Positions 8,033 through 16,567 of a stretch of 64,000 bases of DNA are shown piece after piece. The stretch's first letter is position 1; every line of letters begins with the position of its first letter. The notes under the pieces are model-generated. The model did no database searches and was not told the origin of the DNA. It saw nothing but the letters and a program-made list of their open reading frames with translations. The position numbers and the translations under genes are program-made. The stretch spans positions 127,059-191,058 of the forward strand of contig UCAU01000003.1 of the NCBI GenBank assembly GCA_900470445.1, read 5' to 3'. Origin of the DNA: Hyphomicrobiales bacterium. GTDB taxonomy: Bacteria > Pseudomonadota > Alphaproteobacteria > Rhizobiales > Devosiaceae.

Positions 8033-8800
8033 GTGAAAGACAGCAATGCGAGCGTGGCGCGGCATTCGGGCGAATTGATCGCGGCCCTGTCCGGCCGCCG
8101 GCCCTCGCGCAATCTGCATTCCGATGTGATGTGGCGGCTGGGCCTCGCCATCGTCTCGGGCCGCTATGCCGAAGGCTCCATCCTGCCTGCCGACAGCGAA
8201 TTGCTCGCCGAATTTGGCGTCTCCCGCACTGTGCTGCGCGAAGCGCTCAAGAGCCTTGCCGCCAAGGGCATGATCGAGGCCCGCGCCCGCATCGGCACCC
8301 GCGTGCTGCCGCGCGGCCGCTGGAACCTGTTCGATAGCGATGTGCTGGCCTGGCATTTCGAACTGGGCCCCGACGTCACCTTCCTGCGCAGTCTCTCCGA
8401 AGTGCGCATCGGCATCGAAATCGAGGCGGCGGCCTTGGCGGCCGAACGGCGCAACCCGGAACAGGCACAGGACCTGCTCGAGCTGGCCGACCAGATGGGC
8501 ACCGCCGAAACGCCCGCGGAATTTGCCCGCTACGATCTGCAATTCCACCGCGCCGTGGCCTTGGTCTCGGCCAATCCCTTCATGGCCTCGATCTCGGCTT
8601 TGGTGGAACTGGCGCTCACCGCCTCCTTCACCATCAGCTCGCCCATCATGGTGCCCGGCGCGCTCGAAGCCGCCGTCCGCTCGCATCGCCGCATTGCCCA
8701 GGCCATCGCTGCCGGCGCGCCGCAAGAGGCTCGCGACGCCATGAAGGCGGTGATCACCGAAGGCTTTACGCGAGCGGCCGAGCGGCTGCAGACGCGTTAG
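8033..8800 (+). CDS. GntR family regulator, FadR subfamily (FCD domain)
   Basis: A 255-residue regulator. The winged HTH covers about residues 25-90 (GSILPADSELLAEFGVSRTVLREALKSLAAKGMIEARARIGTRV), and an all-helical FCD ligand-binding domain follows with metal-ligand-like ARYDLQFHRAV and SHRRIAQAI motifs. The reading frame is open far upstream, but no GntR homology begins before about 8060. I take the GTG at 8033, preceded by GGGAGA at good spacing. Such regulators usually repress sugar-acid or amino-acid catabolism. Divergent from the M20 peptidase. Confidence 0.88.
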   Translation: MKDSNASVARHSGELIAALSGRRPSRNLHSDVMWRLGLAIVSGRYAEGSILPADSELLAEFGVSRTVLREALKSLAAKGMIEARARIGTRVLPRGRWNLFDSDVLAWHFELGPDVTFLRSLSEVRIGIEIEAAALAAERRNPEQAQDLLELADQMGTAETPAEFARYDLQFHRAVALVSANPFMASISALVELALTASFTISSPIMVPGALEAAVRSHRRIAQAIAAGAPQEARDAMKAVITEGFTRAAERLQTR

Positions 8801-8804
8801 GACC

Positions 8805-8970
8805 TAGGGCCAATCGACATTCACTCACGCTGAGCCGAACCGAAGGTCCGCGCCAGCGAATATGGCGGTTTTTGAGAACCGGAGCGCAGCGTACTTTGCG
8901 TACGTGAGCACCGGAAGCGCAGAAAACCGCCATTTGCAGGCCAGCATCAGCTGAATGTCGATTGGCCCTA
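8805..8970. repeat. Structured interspersed repeat, copy A
   Basis: A 166-bp element bounded by a perfect 19-bp inverted repeat (8805-8823 and 8952-8970, ends TAGGGCCAATCG/CGATTGGCCCTA). Inside is a second perfect pair ATGGCGGTTTT/AAAACCGCCAT (8862-8872, 8923-8933) and a central GTAC-TTTGC-GTAC hairpin. Its core is shared with copy B at 23060-23204. It sits between the convergent GntR and hydratase genes, and its right end supplies the hydratase stop codon. It probably also acts as a two-way terminator. Confidence 0.85.
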
Positions 8971-9711
8971 GACCAGGTTGAACGCCACCCGGCCTAGCCC
9001 TGGCGCTTCGGCGCTGACCAGCTTGGCCGACACATCGGCCGGCCCGATCCGCGCGCCGGTAATCACTACCGTCCCCGCCGTCAGCGGCAATCCGCGCGCT
9101 GCCGCGTGATCGGCCAGCCAGACCAGCGCCGCCAGGACATTGTCCGTATCGGCATTGCCCGCCGTGGTCTTGATCTCGATCCCGTCATAGGCCAGCGCCA
9201 TGGCCTGCTGGCCGAATTCGGGCAGGCTGGAAGCCGGCACCGGCGGGCCGACGATCACCGCGCCGCTGCTCTGCAGATCGGCAATGCCTGCCAATTGCGG
9301 CACCGCCTTGCGATCCTTGTAACGGGTCGCCAGCACTTCGATGGCAATGTGAATGCTGCCCAGCGCCGCCTTGATATCCTCTGGCCCATAGCCGCCCGCC
9401 TTGCCCGGCAGGTCCTGGCCGATGGTCATCGCCACCTCGACCTCGATGCCGATCCCCGGCAGATCGGCTGCCCTCAGCGTCGCCCCCGATTGATAGACCC
9501 CCGATTTGAGGATCGGCGCGGCAAAGCACGGCCCATCAGCCGGCTTGGGCGTCACCTTCCAGGCCCCGACCGGGCCGAGCGCCGCAACGATCTCATTCTG
9601 CACCGCATAGGCCGCCTCGACACTGGCCGGCACCAAGGCCGGGTCCAGCGGATCGACCGCCACACCAGAACGGCGGGCAGCCAGCAGCAAGTCAGTCAAT
9701 TCGGAAGCCAT
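8968..9711 (-). CDS. 2-keto-4-pentenoate hydratase family protein
   Basis: A 247-residue protein of the MhpD/BphH hydratase family, which share a fold with FAH proteins and add water to 2-oxo-4-enoates in aromatic breakdown. Visible motifs are GAWKVTPKPADGPCFAAPIL and GIEVEVAMTIGQDLP, the Glu-containing metal-site region. The ATG at 9711 is preferred to a TTG at 9714. Its stop codon (8968-8970, read as TAG) is formed by the terminal bases of an interspersed repeat, so the original C-terminus may have been altered. No aromatic-degradation genes are adjacent. Confidence 0.85.
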   Translation of the reverse strand: MASELTDLLLAARRSGVAVDPLDPALVPASVEAAYAVQNEIVAALGPVGAWKVTPKPADGPCFAAPILKSGVYQSGATLRAADLPGIGIEVEVAMTIGQDLPGKAGGYGPEDIKAALGSIHIAIEVLATRYKDRKAVPQLAGIADLQSSGAVIVGPPVPASSLPEFGQQAMALAYDGIEIKTTAGNADTDNVLAALVWLADHAAARGLPLTAGTVVITGARIGPADVSAKLVSAEAPGLGRVAFNLV

Positions 9712-9767
9712 CAAAAATCCAGTCTAAGCTATGGTTTAAATCAACGTCGGGCATTCCAGCCCCGGCC

Positions 9768-10130
9768 TCACAAAAAGATCAAAGCCAATATCGCCAGCAC
9801 CGCCGGCACGGTCTGCACCAGTAGAATTTTCGGCCCCACGCTCACCGCGCCATAAAGCCCGGCCGCCGCTACGCAGGCCAAAAAGAACAGCTGGATCTGC
9901 CAGCCAAAACCCGGCTCGGGCTGCAACAGCCCCCAGATCAGTCCCGCGGCCAGGAAGCCGTTATACAGCCCCTGATTGGCCGCGAGCACCTTGGTCTGCT
10001 CCGCAAAGTCAGCCGTGCTGCCAAAGGCCTTGCGACCCTGCGGCTTGGTCCACAAGAACATTTCGAGCACGAGAATGTAGATATGGATCAGCGCCACCAG
10101 CGCGACGAGAAGGGGAGCGATAAAACTCAT
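9768..10130 (-). CDS. DUF1304 family small membrane protein
   Basis: A 120-residue protein with about four hydrophobic segments (FIAPLLVALVALIHIYILVLEM, LYNGFLAAGLIWGLL, IQLFFLACVAAAGLYGAV, a final VQTVPAVLAILALIF) and the ANQGLYNGFLA signature of DUF1304. Function unknown. Its ATG overlaps the stop of the upstream secreted-protein gene as ATGA, implying translational coupling. Confidence 0.88.
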   Translation of the reverse strand: MSFIAPLLVALVALIHIYILVLEMFLWTKPQGRKAFGSTADFAEQTKVLAANQGLYNGFLAAGLIWGLLQPEPGFGWQIQLFFLACVAAAGLYGAVSVGPKILLVQTVPAVLAILALIFL

Positions 10131-10630
10131 TTGGTTTTGCTTTTGCCCGTCGAGCCGGCAGAAGGCGGCATGCCGGTCCCGCCCGCATCCCAATAATCCT
10201 GCAAGGCACGCCACTCTATGTAGGCAGCCTCCTGGTCCGGCAGGGGATCGCGCGAGCCGCCCAGTTCCACCAGCCGCTGCAGGATCGGCTCCACATTCGG
10301 GCCCTCGATTTCGCAAGTGCCCGCTTCGTCCAGCGCATTGAAGGCCGGGGTCTCGTAGGTCTCGACATATTGGTCGGTGGTCAGCCCCATCTGATGGCTC
10401 AGAATGTCGGCGGAATCGGTCAGCAGCGACCAATCCTCTTCGCTCACCTCATAGCCCACGCAATTGGACGAGACGATATTGGCCAGCACGACCTGATGCA
10501 GAAATTCCTCTGCCTCCGTGCCGGTAATGCCCGATAGATCGGGCAATTGCACATAGATCTTGCCATCGGCCAGCGCCGGCGTCGCCGCCAGCATCCCCGC
10601 AAGGCTCGCCCCGATCAGAAACCGCTTCAT
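10127..10630 (-). CDS. Secreted/periplasmic protein of unknown function
   Basis: A 167-residue protein beginning with a clear Sec signal peptide (MKRFLIGASLAGMLAATPALADG, cleavage probably after ALA). The start at 10630 follows GAGGAGC; an in-frame ATG at 10696 is rejected because it buries the signal. The mature part is acidic with two cysteines (SNCVGYEVS, GTCEIEGP) that could form a disulphide, and ends in a basic Lys tail. I recognise no domain. It is translationally coupled to the DUF1304 membrane gene, suggesting a joint envelope role. Confidence 0.75.
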   Translation of the reverse strand: MKRFLIGASLAGMLAATPALADGKIYVQLPDLSGITGTEAEEFLHQVVLANIVSSNCVGYEVSEEDWSLLTDSADILSHQMGLTTDQYVETYETPAFNALDEAGTCEIEGPNVEPILQRLVELGGSRDPLPDQEAAYIEWRALQDYWDAGGTGMPPSAGSTGKSKTK

Positions 10631-10725
10631 CAAACTCAAGCTCCTCAAATCCCTCAAGCCGCCAATTCCCGGCGCACTCATGCACAGTTTTGCCATGCCG
10701 ATTGCGACCCAAACAAGGCGGCTTC

Positions 10726-11610
10726 TCAGCTGGGCTGCCCGCCAATCGACTGCACGGCCTTGGCCCCTGCAGCGATAGCTTTGCCCATCGCGCTTGTCGT
10801 GTCATCCCCGGCCAGCAGCGCCGCCACAAACCCGGCCGCAAAGGCGTCCCCCGCCCCCGTCGAATCCACCATCTCGACCACCTGTGCCGGCAGCGTCAGC
10901 TCCACCCCATTGCGCCCGCCCAAAGCCGCGCCATGCCGCCCGCGCTTGATCACGACCCGGTCGTAATGCGCGCCCAGCGCCGCCATACAGGCCTCAAACC
11001 CGCTCGCCCCGCACAGCGCCGCGGCCTCGTCCTCATTGGCAAACAGCCAATCGGCGCCGCGCGTCCACTCGATAAACCGCTCGACGCCCACCTCGGCCAG
11101 AAACCCCTCCGAGGCCGGATCGATCGCCACCGCAATTCCCCGCGCCTTGGCCTCCGCCAGCAGACCCTGCACCGCCAGCCGCGGCCGCTCGGCAAAAAAG
11201 CTGTAGCCCGACACCATGACCATGCCGACGCCATCGAGCAGCGTGGAAGGAAGGTCATCGGAGGAGAGATTGAGATTGGCCCCCCGGTCGGTGAGGAAAC
11301 TGCGCTCCCCATCCGGATCGACCATGGTCACTAATACGCCCGAGGGCAGATCGGCATCCGCCGCCAGCACGGGCACAACGCCCCGGCCGCGGAAATAGTC
11401 CTCAAGCCGGCCAAGATCGTCGGCACCCACCCGCGCGGCAAACACCACATCGGCGCCCATGGCGCCCAGCCACACCGCCTGATTGGCCCCCGACCCGCCG
11501 GGCCGGTGGCGCACCTGCGCCCGCCGGTCCGATCCTTTGACGATCGGGCCTTCGGGCACCACGATGATATCGGTCATCACATCCCCGACGACGAGGACTT
11601 TTGCACTCAT
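10726..11610 (-). CDS. psuK: PfkB family kinase, probable pseudouridine kinase
   Basis: A 294-residue ribokinase-fold protein. It carries the N-terminal PfkB glycine motif RPGGSGANQAVWLGAMGA and the C-terminal ATP/catalytic motif DSTGAGDAFAAGFVAAL with the catalytic Asp. Family membership alone would not give the substrate, but its ATG overlaps the stop of a pseudouridine-5'-phosphate glycosidase gene (ATGA, 11607-11610), the usual arrangement of psuG with psuK. It would phosphorylate pseudouridine at the 5' position for cleavage by PsuG. Confidence 0.85.
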   Translation of the reverse strand: MSAKVLVVGDVMTDIIVVPEGPIVKGSDRRAQVRHRPGGSGANQAVWLGAMGADVVFAARVGADDLGRLEDYFRGRGVVPVLAADADLPSGVLVTMVDPDGERSFLTDRGANLNLSSDDLPSTLLDGVGMVMVSGYSFFAERPRLAVQGLLAEAKARGIAVAIDPASEGFLAEVGVERFIEWTRGADWLFANEDEAAALCGASGFEACMAALGAHYDRVVIKRGRHGAALGGRNGVELTLPAQVVEMVDSTGAGDAFAAGFVAALLAGDDTTSAMGKAIAAGAKAVQSIGGQPS

Positions 11611-12554
11611 GCGCGGCGCAGGCCCGGCTGGGGGACTTCACGCGCTGCCAGCGCCACCGCGATCTGCGCCGCGACCTTGGCATTGTTCTCGACCAGCGCA
11701 ATGTTCGCCACCAGCGACTTGCCCTCGGTCAATTCGAAAATCCGCTTGAGCAGGAATGGCGTCAGCTCCTTCCGGCTCACGCCCTCGGCCTCGGCGCCGC
11801 GAATGGCTTCGGCAATCCGCGCCTCGATCGAGGCCGCATCCAGCTCATCGGCCTCGGGGATCGGATTGGCGATCAACACGCCCCCCATGCCCAGATCGGT
11901 CTGCATGCCCACCACCTTGGCAATGTCCCCGACATTGTCGAAGCGGTGGTCCACCTTGTGCCCGCTCTTGCGCGCCCAGAAGGCCGGGAATTCATCGGTG
12001 CCATAGCCGATCACCGGCACGCCATTGGTCTCGAGCACTTCCAGCGTCTTGGCGATATCAAGGATCGACTTGGCCCCTGCGCAGATCACCGCCACCGGCG
12101 TGCGGCTCAATTCCTCAAGGTCAGCCGAAATATCGAACGTGTCCTCGGCCCCGCGATGCACCCCGCCAATGCCGCCGGTGGCAAACACATGAATGCCCGC
12201 CAGCGCCGCAATCTGCATCGTGGTGGCAACGGTCGTGCCAGCAATCGCGCCCTTGACGAGGAGCGAAGACACATCGCGCCGGCTCGCCTTGGCGGCCTTG
12301 CCACCTTCCAGCGCCAGCCGCTCCAGGTCTTCCCCCGAAACACCCACGCAGAACCGCCCGTCCATGATGGCGATCGTAGCCGGCACCGCGCCATGCGCCC
12401 GCACCACTGCCTCCACATTCTTGGCCATTTCCAGGTTCTGCGGATAGGGCATGCCATGGGTGATAATGGTGGATTCCAGCGCCACCACGGCCTTGCCGGC
12501 CTTGAGCGCGGCCTTCACGTCTGCACTGATGGAAAGATAAGCCTTGGCGCTCAT
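11607..12554 (-). CDS. psuG: Pseudouridine-5'-phosphate glycosidase
   Basis: A 315-residue enzyme that reversibly splits pseudouridine 5'-phosphate into uracil and ribose 5-phosphate. Characteristic segments are VALESTIITHGMPYPQN near the N-terminus, TVATTMQIAALAGIHVFATGGIGGVHRGAEDTFDISADL in the middle, and VIGYGTDEFPAFW. Length and motifs fit full-length PsuG. First gene of a two-gene leftward operon with psuK; it salvages modified nucleoside from RNA turnover. No dedicated transporter is adjacent. Confidence 0.95.
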   Translation of the reverse strand: MSAKAYLSISADVKAALKAGKAVVALESTIITHGMPYPQNLEMAKNVEAVVRAHGAVPATIAIMDGRFCVGVSGEDLERLALEGGKAAKASRRDVSSLLVKGAIAGTTVATTMQIAALAGIHVFATGGIGGVHRGAEDTFDISADLEELSRTPVAVICAGAKSILDIAKTLEVLETNGVPVIGYGTDEFPAFWARKSGHKVDHRFDNVGDIAKVVGMQTDLGMGGVLIANPIPEADELDAASIEARIAEAIRGAEAEGVSRKELTPFLLKRIFELTEGKSLVANIALVENNAKVAAQIAVALAAREVPQPGLRRA

Positions 12555-12998
12555 GAGCGGCCTCCGTACTGCGTCGATCTGCGCCGCCTGCGGGCGCCTG
12601 TTGCCTGGGGTTGTGCGCCGCCAAATGCCGGGGCGTCAACCCCCGGCAAAACAACGCGGAAAGACGGGGCAAAACCGCTTGTCGCTCCTGTGATTTGGCT
12701 CTAGGTTGCCCTCATAAATCCAGCGGGAAAGGGCACTTCGCTGCAGACGATCATTGTTGATTGCGCCTCTGGCGCCGATCGATACGCGCCCCGCTCCGGG
12801 CCCAGCACAGCCAAGTCCGCCAGCGCTTTTCAGCGCTCTTTCCGCATATATGCCGTTCCGTTTTCCGCTTGCGCATCGGGGTCTCCCAGATGAGCCCGCG
12901 CAGCCACACGCCCCGGGCGTGACAAAAAGCTTGCCGCGCCTTGGGCATGGCAAAACCAGAACAGACCAAAAAACCAAAAATACAGGAGCTCACCGCAG
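12555..12998. other. 444-base intergenic region, divergent psuG and polyamine operon promoters
   Basis: No coding signal I trust. The region must hold promoters for psuG (leftward) and the polyamine operon (rightward), but no pair of -35/-10 boxes stands out. Small self-complementary stretches such as AGCGCTTTTCAGCGCT and CGCCCCGGGCG are present. An A-rich stretch (12950-12982) precedes the potF ribosome site CAGGAGCT. A short rRNA-like or tRNA-like structure was not found. Confidence 0.6.
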
Positions 12999-14090
12999 AT
13001 GAACAAGACGCTCGCACTTGCCTTGGGGGCACTCATGGTGGCTTCCCCGGCCCTGGCCCAGGAAGAAGCCGTTCTCAACGTCTACAATTGGTCCGACTAT
13101 ATTGCCGAAGACACCATCGCCAATTTCGAGGCCGAAACCGGCATCAAGGTGAATTACGACGTCTACGACAATAACGAGATCGTCGATGCCAAGCTGCTGG
13201 CCGGCAATTCGGGCTATGACATCGTGGTCCCCTCGGGCAATTTCCTCGAGCGCCAGATCCAGGCCGGCCTGATCCTTGAGCTCGACAAATCCAAGCTGCC
13301 TAACCTCAGCAATCTCGATCCTGCGGTGATGACGACTGCCGCCGAGCAGGACCCCGACAATGCCCATGCCGTGCCCTATATGATCAACACGATCGGCTAT
13401 GGTTACAATGTCGCCAAGGTCACCGAAATCCTGGGCGCCGACGCCCCGACCGACAGCTGGGACCTGATCTTCAAGCCCGAATATGCCGAAAAGCTCGCGT
13501 CCTGCGGCATCAGCCTGCTCGATAGCCCCTCCGAAGTCACCGGCATCGCGCTCAATTATCTGGGCCTTGATCCCAATTCGGAAAGCGCAGACGACCTTGC
13601 CAAGGCCGAAGCGCTGCTGACCAGCATCAAGCCCTTTATCCGCTACTTCCACTCGTCCCAGTACATTGACGATCTGGGCAATGGCGAAACCTGCGTGGCC
13701 CTGGGCTATTCGGGCGATATCTTCCAGTCGATCGATGCCGGCGCCAATGCCGCAACGCCCGTCGAAGTCCGCTACGTCATCCCCAAGGAAGGCGCCGCGA
13801 CCCTGTTCGACTTCCTCGCCATCCCGGCTGACGCGCCGCACCCGGACAACGCCCACAAGTTCATCAATTACATTCTTGAACCCCAGGTCGTGGCGGCGAT
13901 CACCAATTACGTTTTCTATGCCAACCCGAACCTCAAGGCGACCGAGTTCGTCAACGACGACGTCAAGAACAATCCCGGCATCTACCCGCCGGCCGAAACC
14001 ATCGCCAAGGCCTTCGTCATGAAGGCGCATACGCCCGAATTCGAAGAAACCTTGACCCGCACCTGGACCCGCATCAAAACCGGCCAGTAA
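12999..14090 (+). CDS. potF: Polyamine (putrescine-type) ABC transporter periplasmic binding protein
   Basis: A 363-residue binding protein with a signal peptide (MNKTLALALGALMVASPALA, cut before QEE). The mature start LNVYNWSDYIAEDTIANFEAETGIKVNYDVYDNNE is the hallmark of PotF/PotD, with the WSDY ligand-pocket segment. It delivers polyamine to the PotGHI membrane complex encoded downstream. A strong hairpin follows its stop codon, a common way to keep the binding protein more abundant than the permease. Confidence 0.94.
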   Translation: MNKTLALALGALMVASPALAQEEAVLNVYNWSDYIAEDTIANFEAETGIKVNYDVYDNNEIVDAKLLAGNSGYDIVVPSGNFLERQIQAGLILELDKSKLPNLSNLDPAVMTTAAEQDPDNAHAVPYMINTIGYGYNVAKVTEILGADAPTDSWDLIFKPEYAEKLASCGISLLDSPSEVTGIALNYLGLDPNSESADDLAKAEALLTSIKPFIRYFHSSQYIDDLGNGETCVALGYSGDIFQSIDAGANAATPVEVRYVIPKEGAATLFDFLAIPADAPHPDNAHKFINYILEPQVVAAITNYVFYANPNLKATEFVNDDVKNNPGIYPPAETIAKAFVMKAHTPEFEETLTRTWTRIKTGQ

Positions 14091-14094
14091 CACC

Positions 14095-14118
14095 AAGGGG
14101 CGGCACCAGCCGCCCCTT
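14095..14118 (+). terminator. Hairpin after potF (partial terminator or mRNA-stabilising stem)
   Basis: AAGGGGCGGC (14095-14104) and GCCGCCCCTT (14109-14118) form a perfect 10-bp stem with a 4-base loop, five bases after the potF stop. There is no long T-tract, so partial read-through into potG is expected. Confidence 0.7.
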
Positions 14119-14133
14119 CCAACTTTGACCCAC

Positions 14134-14227
14134 CAGTAGCCCTCATGGTGAGCCTGTCGAACCGCGAGGGCGTGGCACCATCCAGTCACGACCTCGTCCT
14201 TCGACGGGCTCAGGATGAGGTCTACTG
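14134..14227. repeat. Palindromic intergenic repeat (CAGTAGxCCTCATxxTGAGCC family), full pair
   Basis: Two 28-base arms (14134-14161 and 14200-14227) are inverted copies with four mismatches, beginning CAGTAG and ending with TGTCGAA or its complement. A lone arm of the same family is at 15528-15572. The repeat fills the potF-potG spacer. Confidence 0.75.
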
Positions 14228-14248
14228 ATAGGATTGCTAGGGACCGAC

Positions 14249-15397
14249 ATGGCTAAAAAGCCCCAATTGGCTATCGATACGCGTCCGTGGCGCGACCCCG
14301 GCGCAAAACCCTTCGTGCGCATCAAGAACGTCACCAAGAAATTCGGCGACGTCGCTGCCGTCAACGACGTCTCGCTCGACATCTACAAATCCGAACTGTT
14401 CTGCCTGCTCGGCGGCTCCGGCTCGGGCAAGTCCACCCTGCTGCGCATGCTGGCCGGCTTCGAGGAGCCCACTTCGGGCACAATCGAAATCGACGGCCAG
14501 GACATGACCGGGGTCGCCCCCTACAACCGCCCCATCAATATGATGTTCCAGTCCTATGCGCTGTTCCCGCATATGAATGTCGAGCAGAACATCGCCTATG
14601 GCCTCAAGCGCGATCACCTGCCGCCTGCCGAAATCGCCGACCGCGTCGCCGAGCTGCTGACGCTGGTTAAGCTGCAGGATTATGGCAAGCGCAAGCCGCA
14701 CCAGCTTTCGGGCGGCCAGCGCCAGCGCGTCGCCCTCGCCCGCGCCCTCGCCAAGCGACCCAAGCTTTTGCTGCTCGACGAACCGCTTGGCGCGCTCGAC
14801 AAGAAGCTGCGCGAAGAAACCCAGTTCGAGCTGGTCAAGATCCAGGAAACCCTCGGCGTCACCTTCATCGTGGTTACCCACGATCAGGAAGAAGCCATGT
14901 CTCTGGCCACCCGGATCGGGGTAATGAACCAGGGCGAAATCGCCATGATTGGCGAGCCCACCGACATTTATGAATTCCCCAATTCCAAATTCGTCGCCGG
15001 CTTCATCGGCTCGGTTAATATGGTCGAAGGCGTCGTCACCGAAGACGAACCCGGCCATGTCCGCATCCGCTCGGCCGAATTGGGCTGCGATATCTATGTC
15101 GGCCACGGCGTCGATTGCGCCCCCGACCAGATCCTGTGGTGGGCCATTCGCCCCGAAAAGGTCCACCTGAGCCGCGACAAGCCCGACGCGCCGTTCGACG
15201 CCAATGTCACCAAGGGCATGGTCGAGGAAATCGGCTATCTGGGCGATATGAGCGTCTATCAAATCCTGCTCGAAAGCGGCAAACGCCTGCGCGTCACCCA
15301 GACCAACACCGTCCGCGGCAATCCCGATTCCATCACCTGGGACGAGACTGTCTACCTCACCTGGGGCGACAGCTCCGGCTCGGTGCTGACGGTATGA
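14249..15397 (+). CDS. potG: Polyamine ABC transporter ATP-binding protein
   Basis: A 382-residue ATPase. Walker A is GGSGSGKST, the signature is [15 protein letters not shown], Walker B is [12 protein letters not shown], and the switch His is in [12 protein letters not shown]-terminal TOBE regulatory domain covers about residues 290-380. The start at 14249 is chosen over 14234 because homologues begin MAKKP-like; both are in frame. It energises import of putrescine or spermidine through PotH/PotI. Confidence 0.94.
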   Translation: MAKKPQLAIDTRPWRDPGAKPFVRIKNVTKKFGDVAAVNDVSLDIYKSELFCLLGGSGSGKSTLLRMLAGFEEPTSGTIEIDGQDMTGVAPYNRPINMMFQSYALFPHMNVEQNIAYGLKRDHLPPAEIADRVAELLTLVKLQDYGKRKPHQLSGGQRQRVALARALAKRPKLLLLDEPLGALDKKLREETQFELVKIQETLGVTFIVVTHDQEEAMSLATRIGVMNQGEIAMIGEPTDIYEFPNSKFVAGFIGSVNMVEGVVTEDEPGHVRIRSAELGCDIYVGHGVDCAPDQILWWAIRPEKVHLSRDKPDAPFDANVTKGMVEEIGYLGDMSVYQILLESGKRLRVTQTNTVRGNPDSITWDETVYLTWGDSSGSVLTV

Positions 15398-15435
15398 TGG
15401 GCATGCTCACCACATTGGCCGCAAACGCGGTCGGT

Positions 15436-15471
15436 CCCCTCCCCCTTGAGGGGAGGGCTAGGGTGGGGGTG
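15436..15471. repeat. Single arm of the C-rich/G-rich palindromic repeat
   Basis: CCCCTCCCCCTTGAGGGGAGGG followed by CTAGGGTGGGGGTG, in the opposite orientation to the arm at 52-85. It lies in the potG-potH spacer. A read-through mRNA would fold it into a G/C-rich hairpin. Confidence 0.65.
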
Positions 15472-15527
15472 TCGCGCCTCCCACGCGCTCATACCTCAGT
15501 GCGAGCCCCACGCACACACCGCCTGAC

Positions 15528-15572
15528 CAGTAGACCTCATGGTGAGCCTGTCGAACCACGAGGTCGTGCCAC
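15528..15572. repeat. Single arm of the CAGTAG...GTCGAA repeat
   Basis: CAGTAGACCTCATGGTGAGC and its continuation to GTCGTGCCACC repeat the left arm found at 14134-14185 with few changes. No inverted partner is nearby, so this is a solo arm. It lies just before the potH ribosome site. Confidence 0.7.
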
Positions 15573-15604
15573 CGATCTCAACCCCGTGTCTGCTGGAGTA
15601 AGCC

Positions 15605-16567
15605 ATGTCTAGCTTCGACACCGATTCCCCACCGCCACCGCGCCGCCGCCCCTGGACCCTGTTCGAGCGTGGCCTCAAAGCCATTGGCCTGTCCGGCCGC
15701 GCGCTGGTCATTGCCGCGCCCGCCATCTGGCTCACCGTGTTCTTCCTCGTGCCGCTGCTGGTCGTGTTCGGCATTTCGCTCTCGGTCAAGCAATTCGGCC
15801 GCCCGCCCTATACGCCGCTCCTCACCACCGACGAAGGCACGGTGCAACTCACGCTGCACCTCTCCAATTACCTGCGCCTCTTCACCGACAATCTCTATGT
15901 CGCGGCCTATCTCAGCTCGATCAAGATCGCCTTCATCTCGACCGTGATCACCCTCCTGATCGGCTACCCTATGGCCTATGCCATTGCCCGCGCCCCCGAC
16001 CGCTGGCGCAATATCCTGCTCATGCTGGTCATCCTGCCGTTCTGGACCTCGTTCCTGCTGCGCGTCTATGCGCTGACCGGCTTCATGCGCGGCAATGGCG
16101 TGATCAACAATTTCCTGGGCCTGTTCGGCATCCCGCCTGTGGTGATGATGCAGACCGATTTCGCCGTCTATGTCGGCATCGTCTACACTTACCTGCCCTT
16201 CATGATCCTGCCGCTTTATACCAATCTGGTGAAGCTCGACGGCGCCCTGCTCGAGGCTTCGGCGGATCTGGGCGCGCGCCCCATCCGCACTTTCCTCTCC
16301 ATCACCCTGCCCCTCTCCATGCCCGGCATCATTGCCGGCTCCATGCTGGTCTTCATCCCCGCCATCGGCGAATTCGTCATCCCCTCGCTATTGGGCGGAC
16401 CCAGCACATTGATGATCGGCCGGGTGCTGTGGGACGAGTTCTTCGCCAATACCAACTGGCCCCGCGCGGCAGCTGTTGCCATCGCCATGCTGGTCGTGGT
16501 CGTCATCCCCATCATGCTGCTGCAAAAGGCGCAGGATGCGGTGCAAGACAATGAGAGGAACAAGTAA
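15605..16567 (+). CDS. potH: Polyamine ABC transporter permease
   Basis: A 320-residue inner-membrane permease with about six transmembrane segments, from ALVIAAPAIWLTVFFLVPLLVVF to the C-terminal AAVAIAMLVVVVIPIMLL. The cytoplasmic EAA loop that docks the ATPase reads ALLEASADLGARPIRTFLSITLPLSMPGI. A Pro-rich N-terminal leader precedes the first helix. Its TAA stop shares one base with the potI start, so the two permeases are coupled. Confidence 0.94.
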   Translation: MSSFDTDSPPPPRRRPWTLFERGLKAIGLSGRALVIAAPAIWLTVFFLVPLLVVFGISLSVKQFGRPPYTPLLTTDEGTVQLTLHLSNYLRLFTDNLYVAAYLSSIKIAFISTVITLLIGYPMAYAIARAPDRWRNILLMLVILPFWTSFLLRVYALTGFMRGNGVINNFLGLFGIPPVVMMQTDFAVYVGIVYTYLPFMILPLYTNLVKLDGALLEASADLGARPIRTFLSITLPLSMPGIIAGSMLVFIPAIGEFVIPSLLGGPSTLMIGRVLWDEFFANTNWPRAAAVAIAMLVVVVIPIMLLQKAQDAVQDNERNK

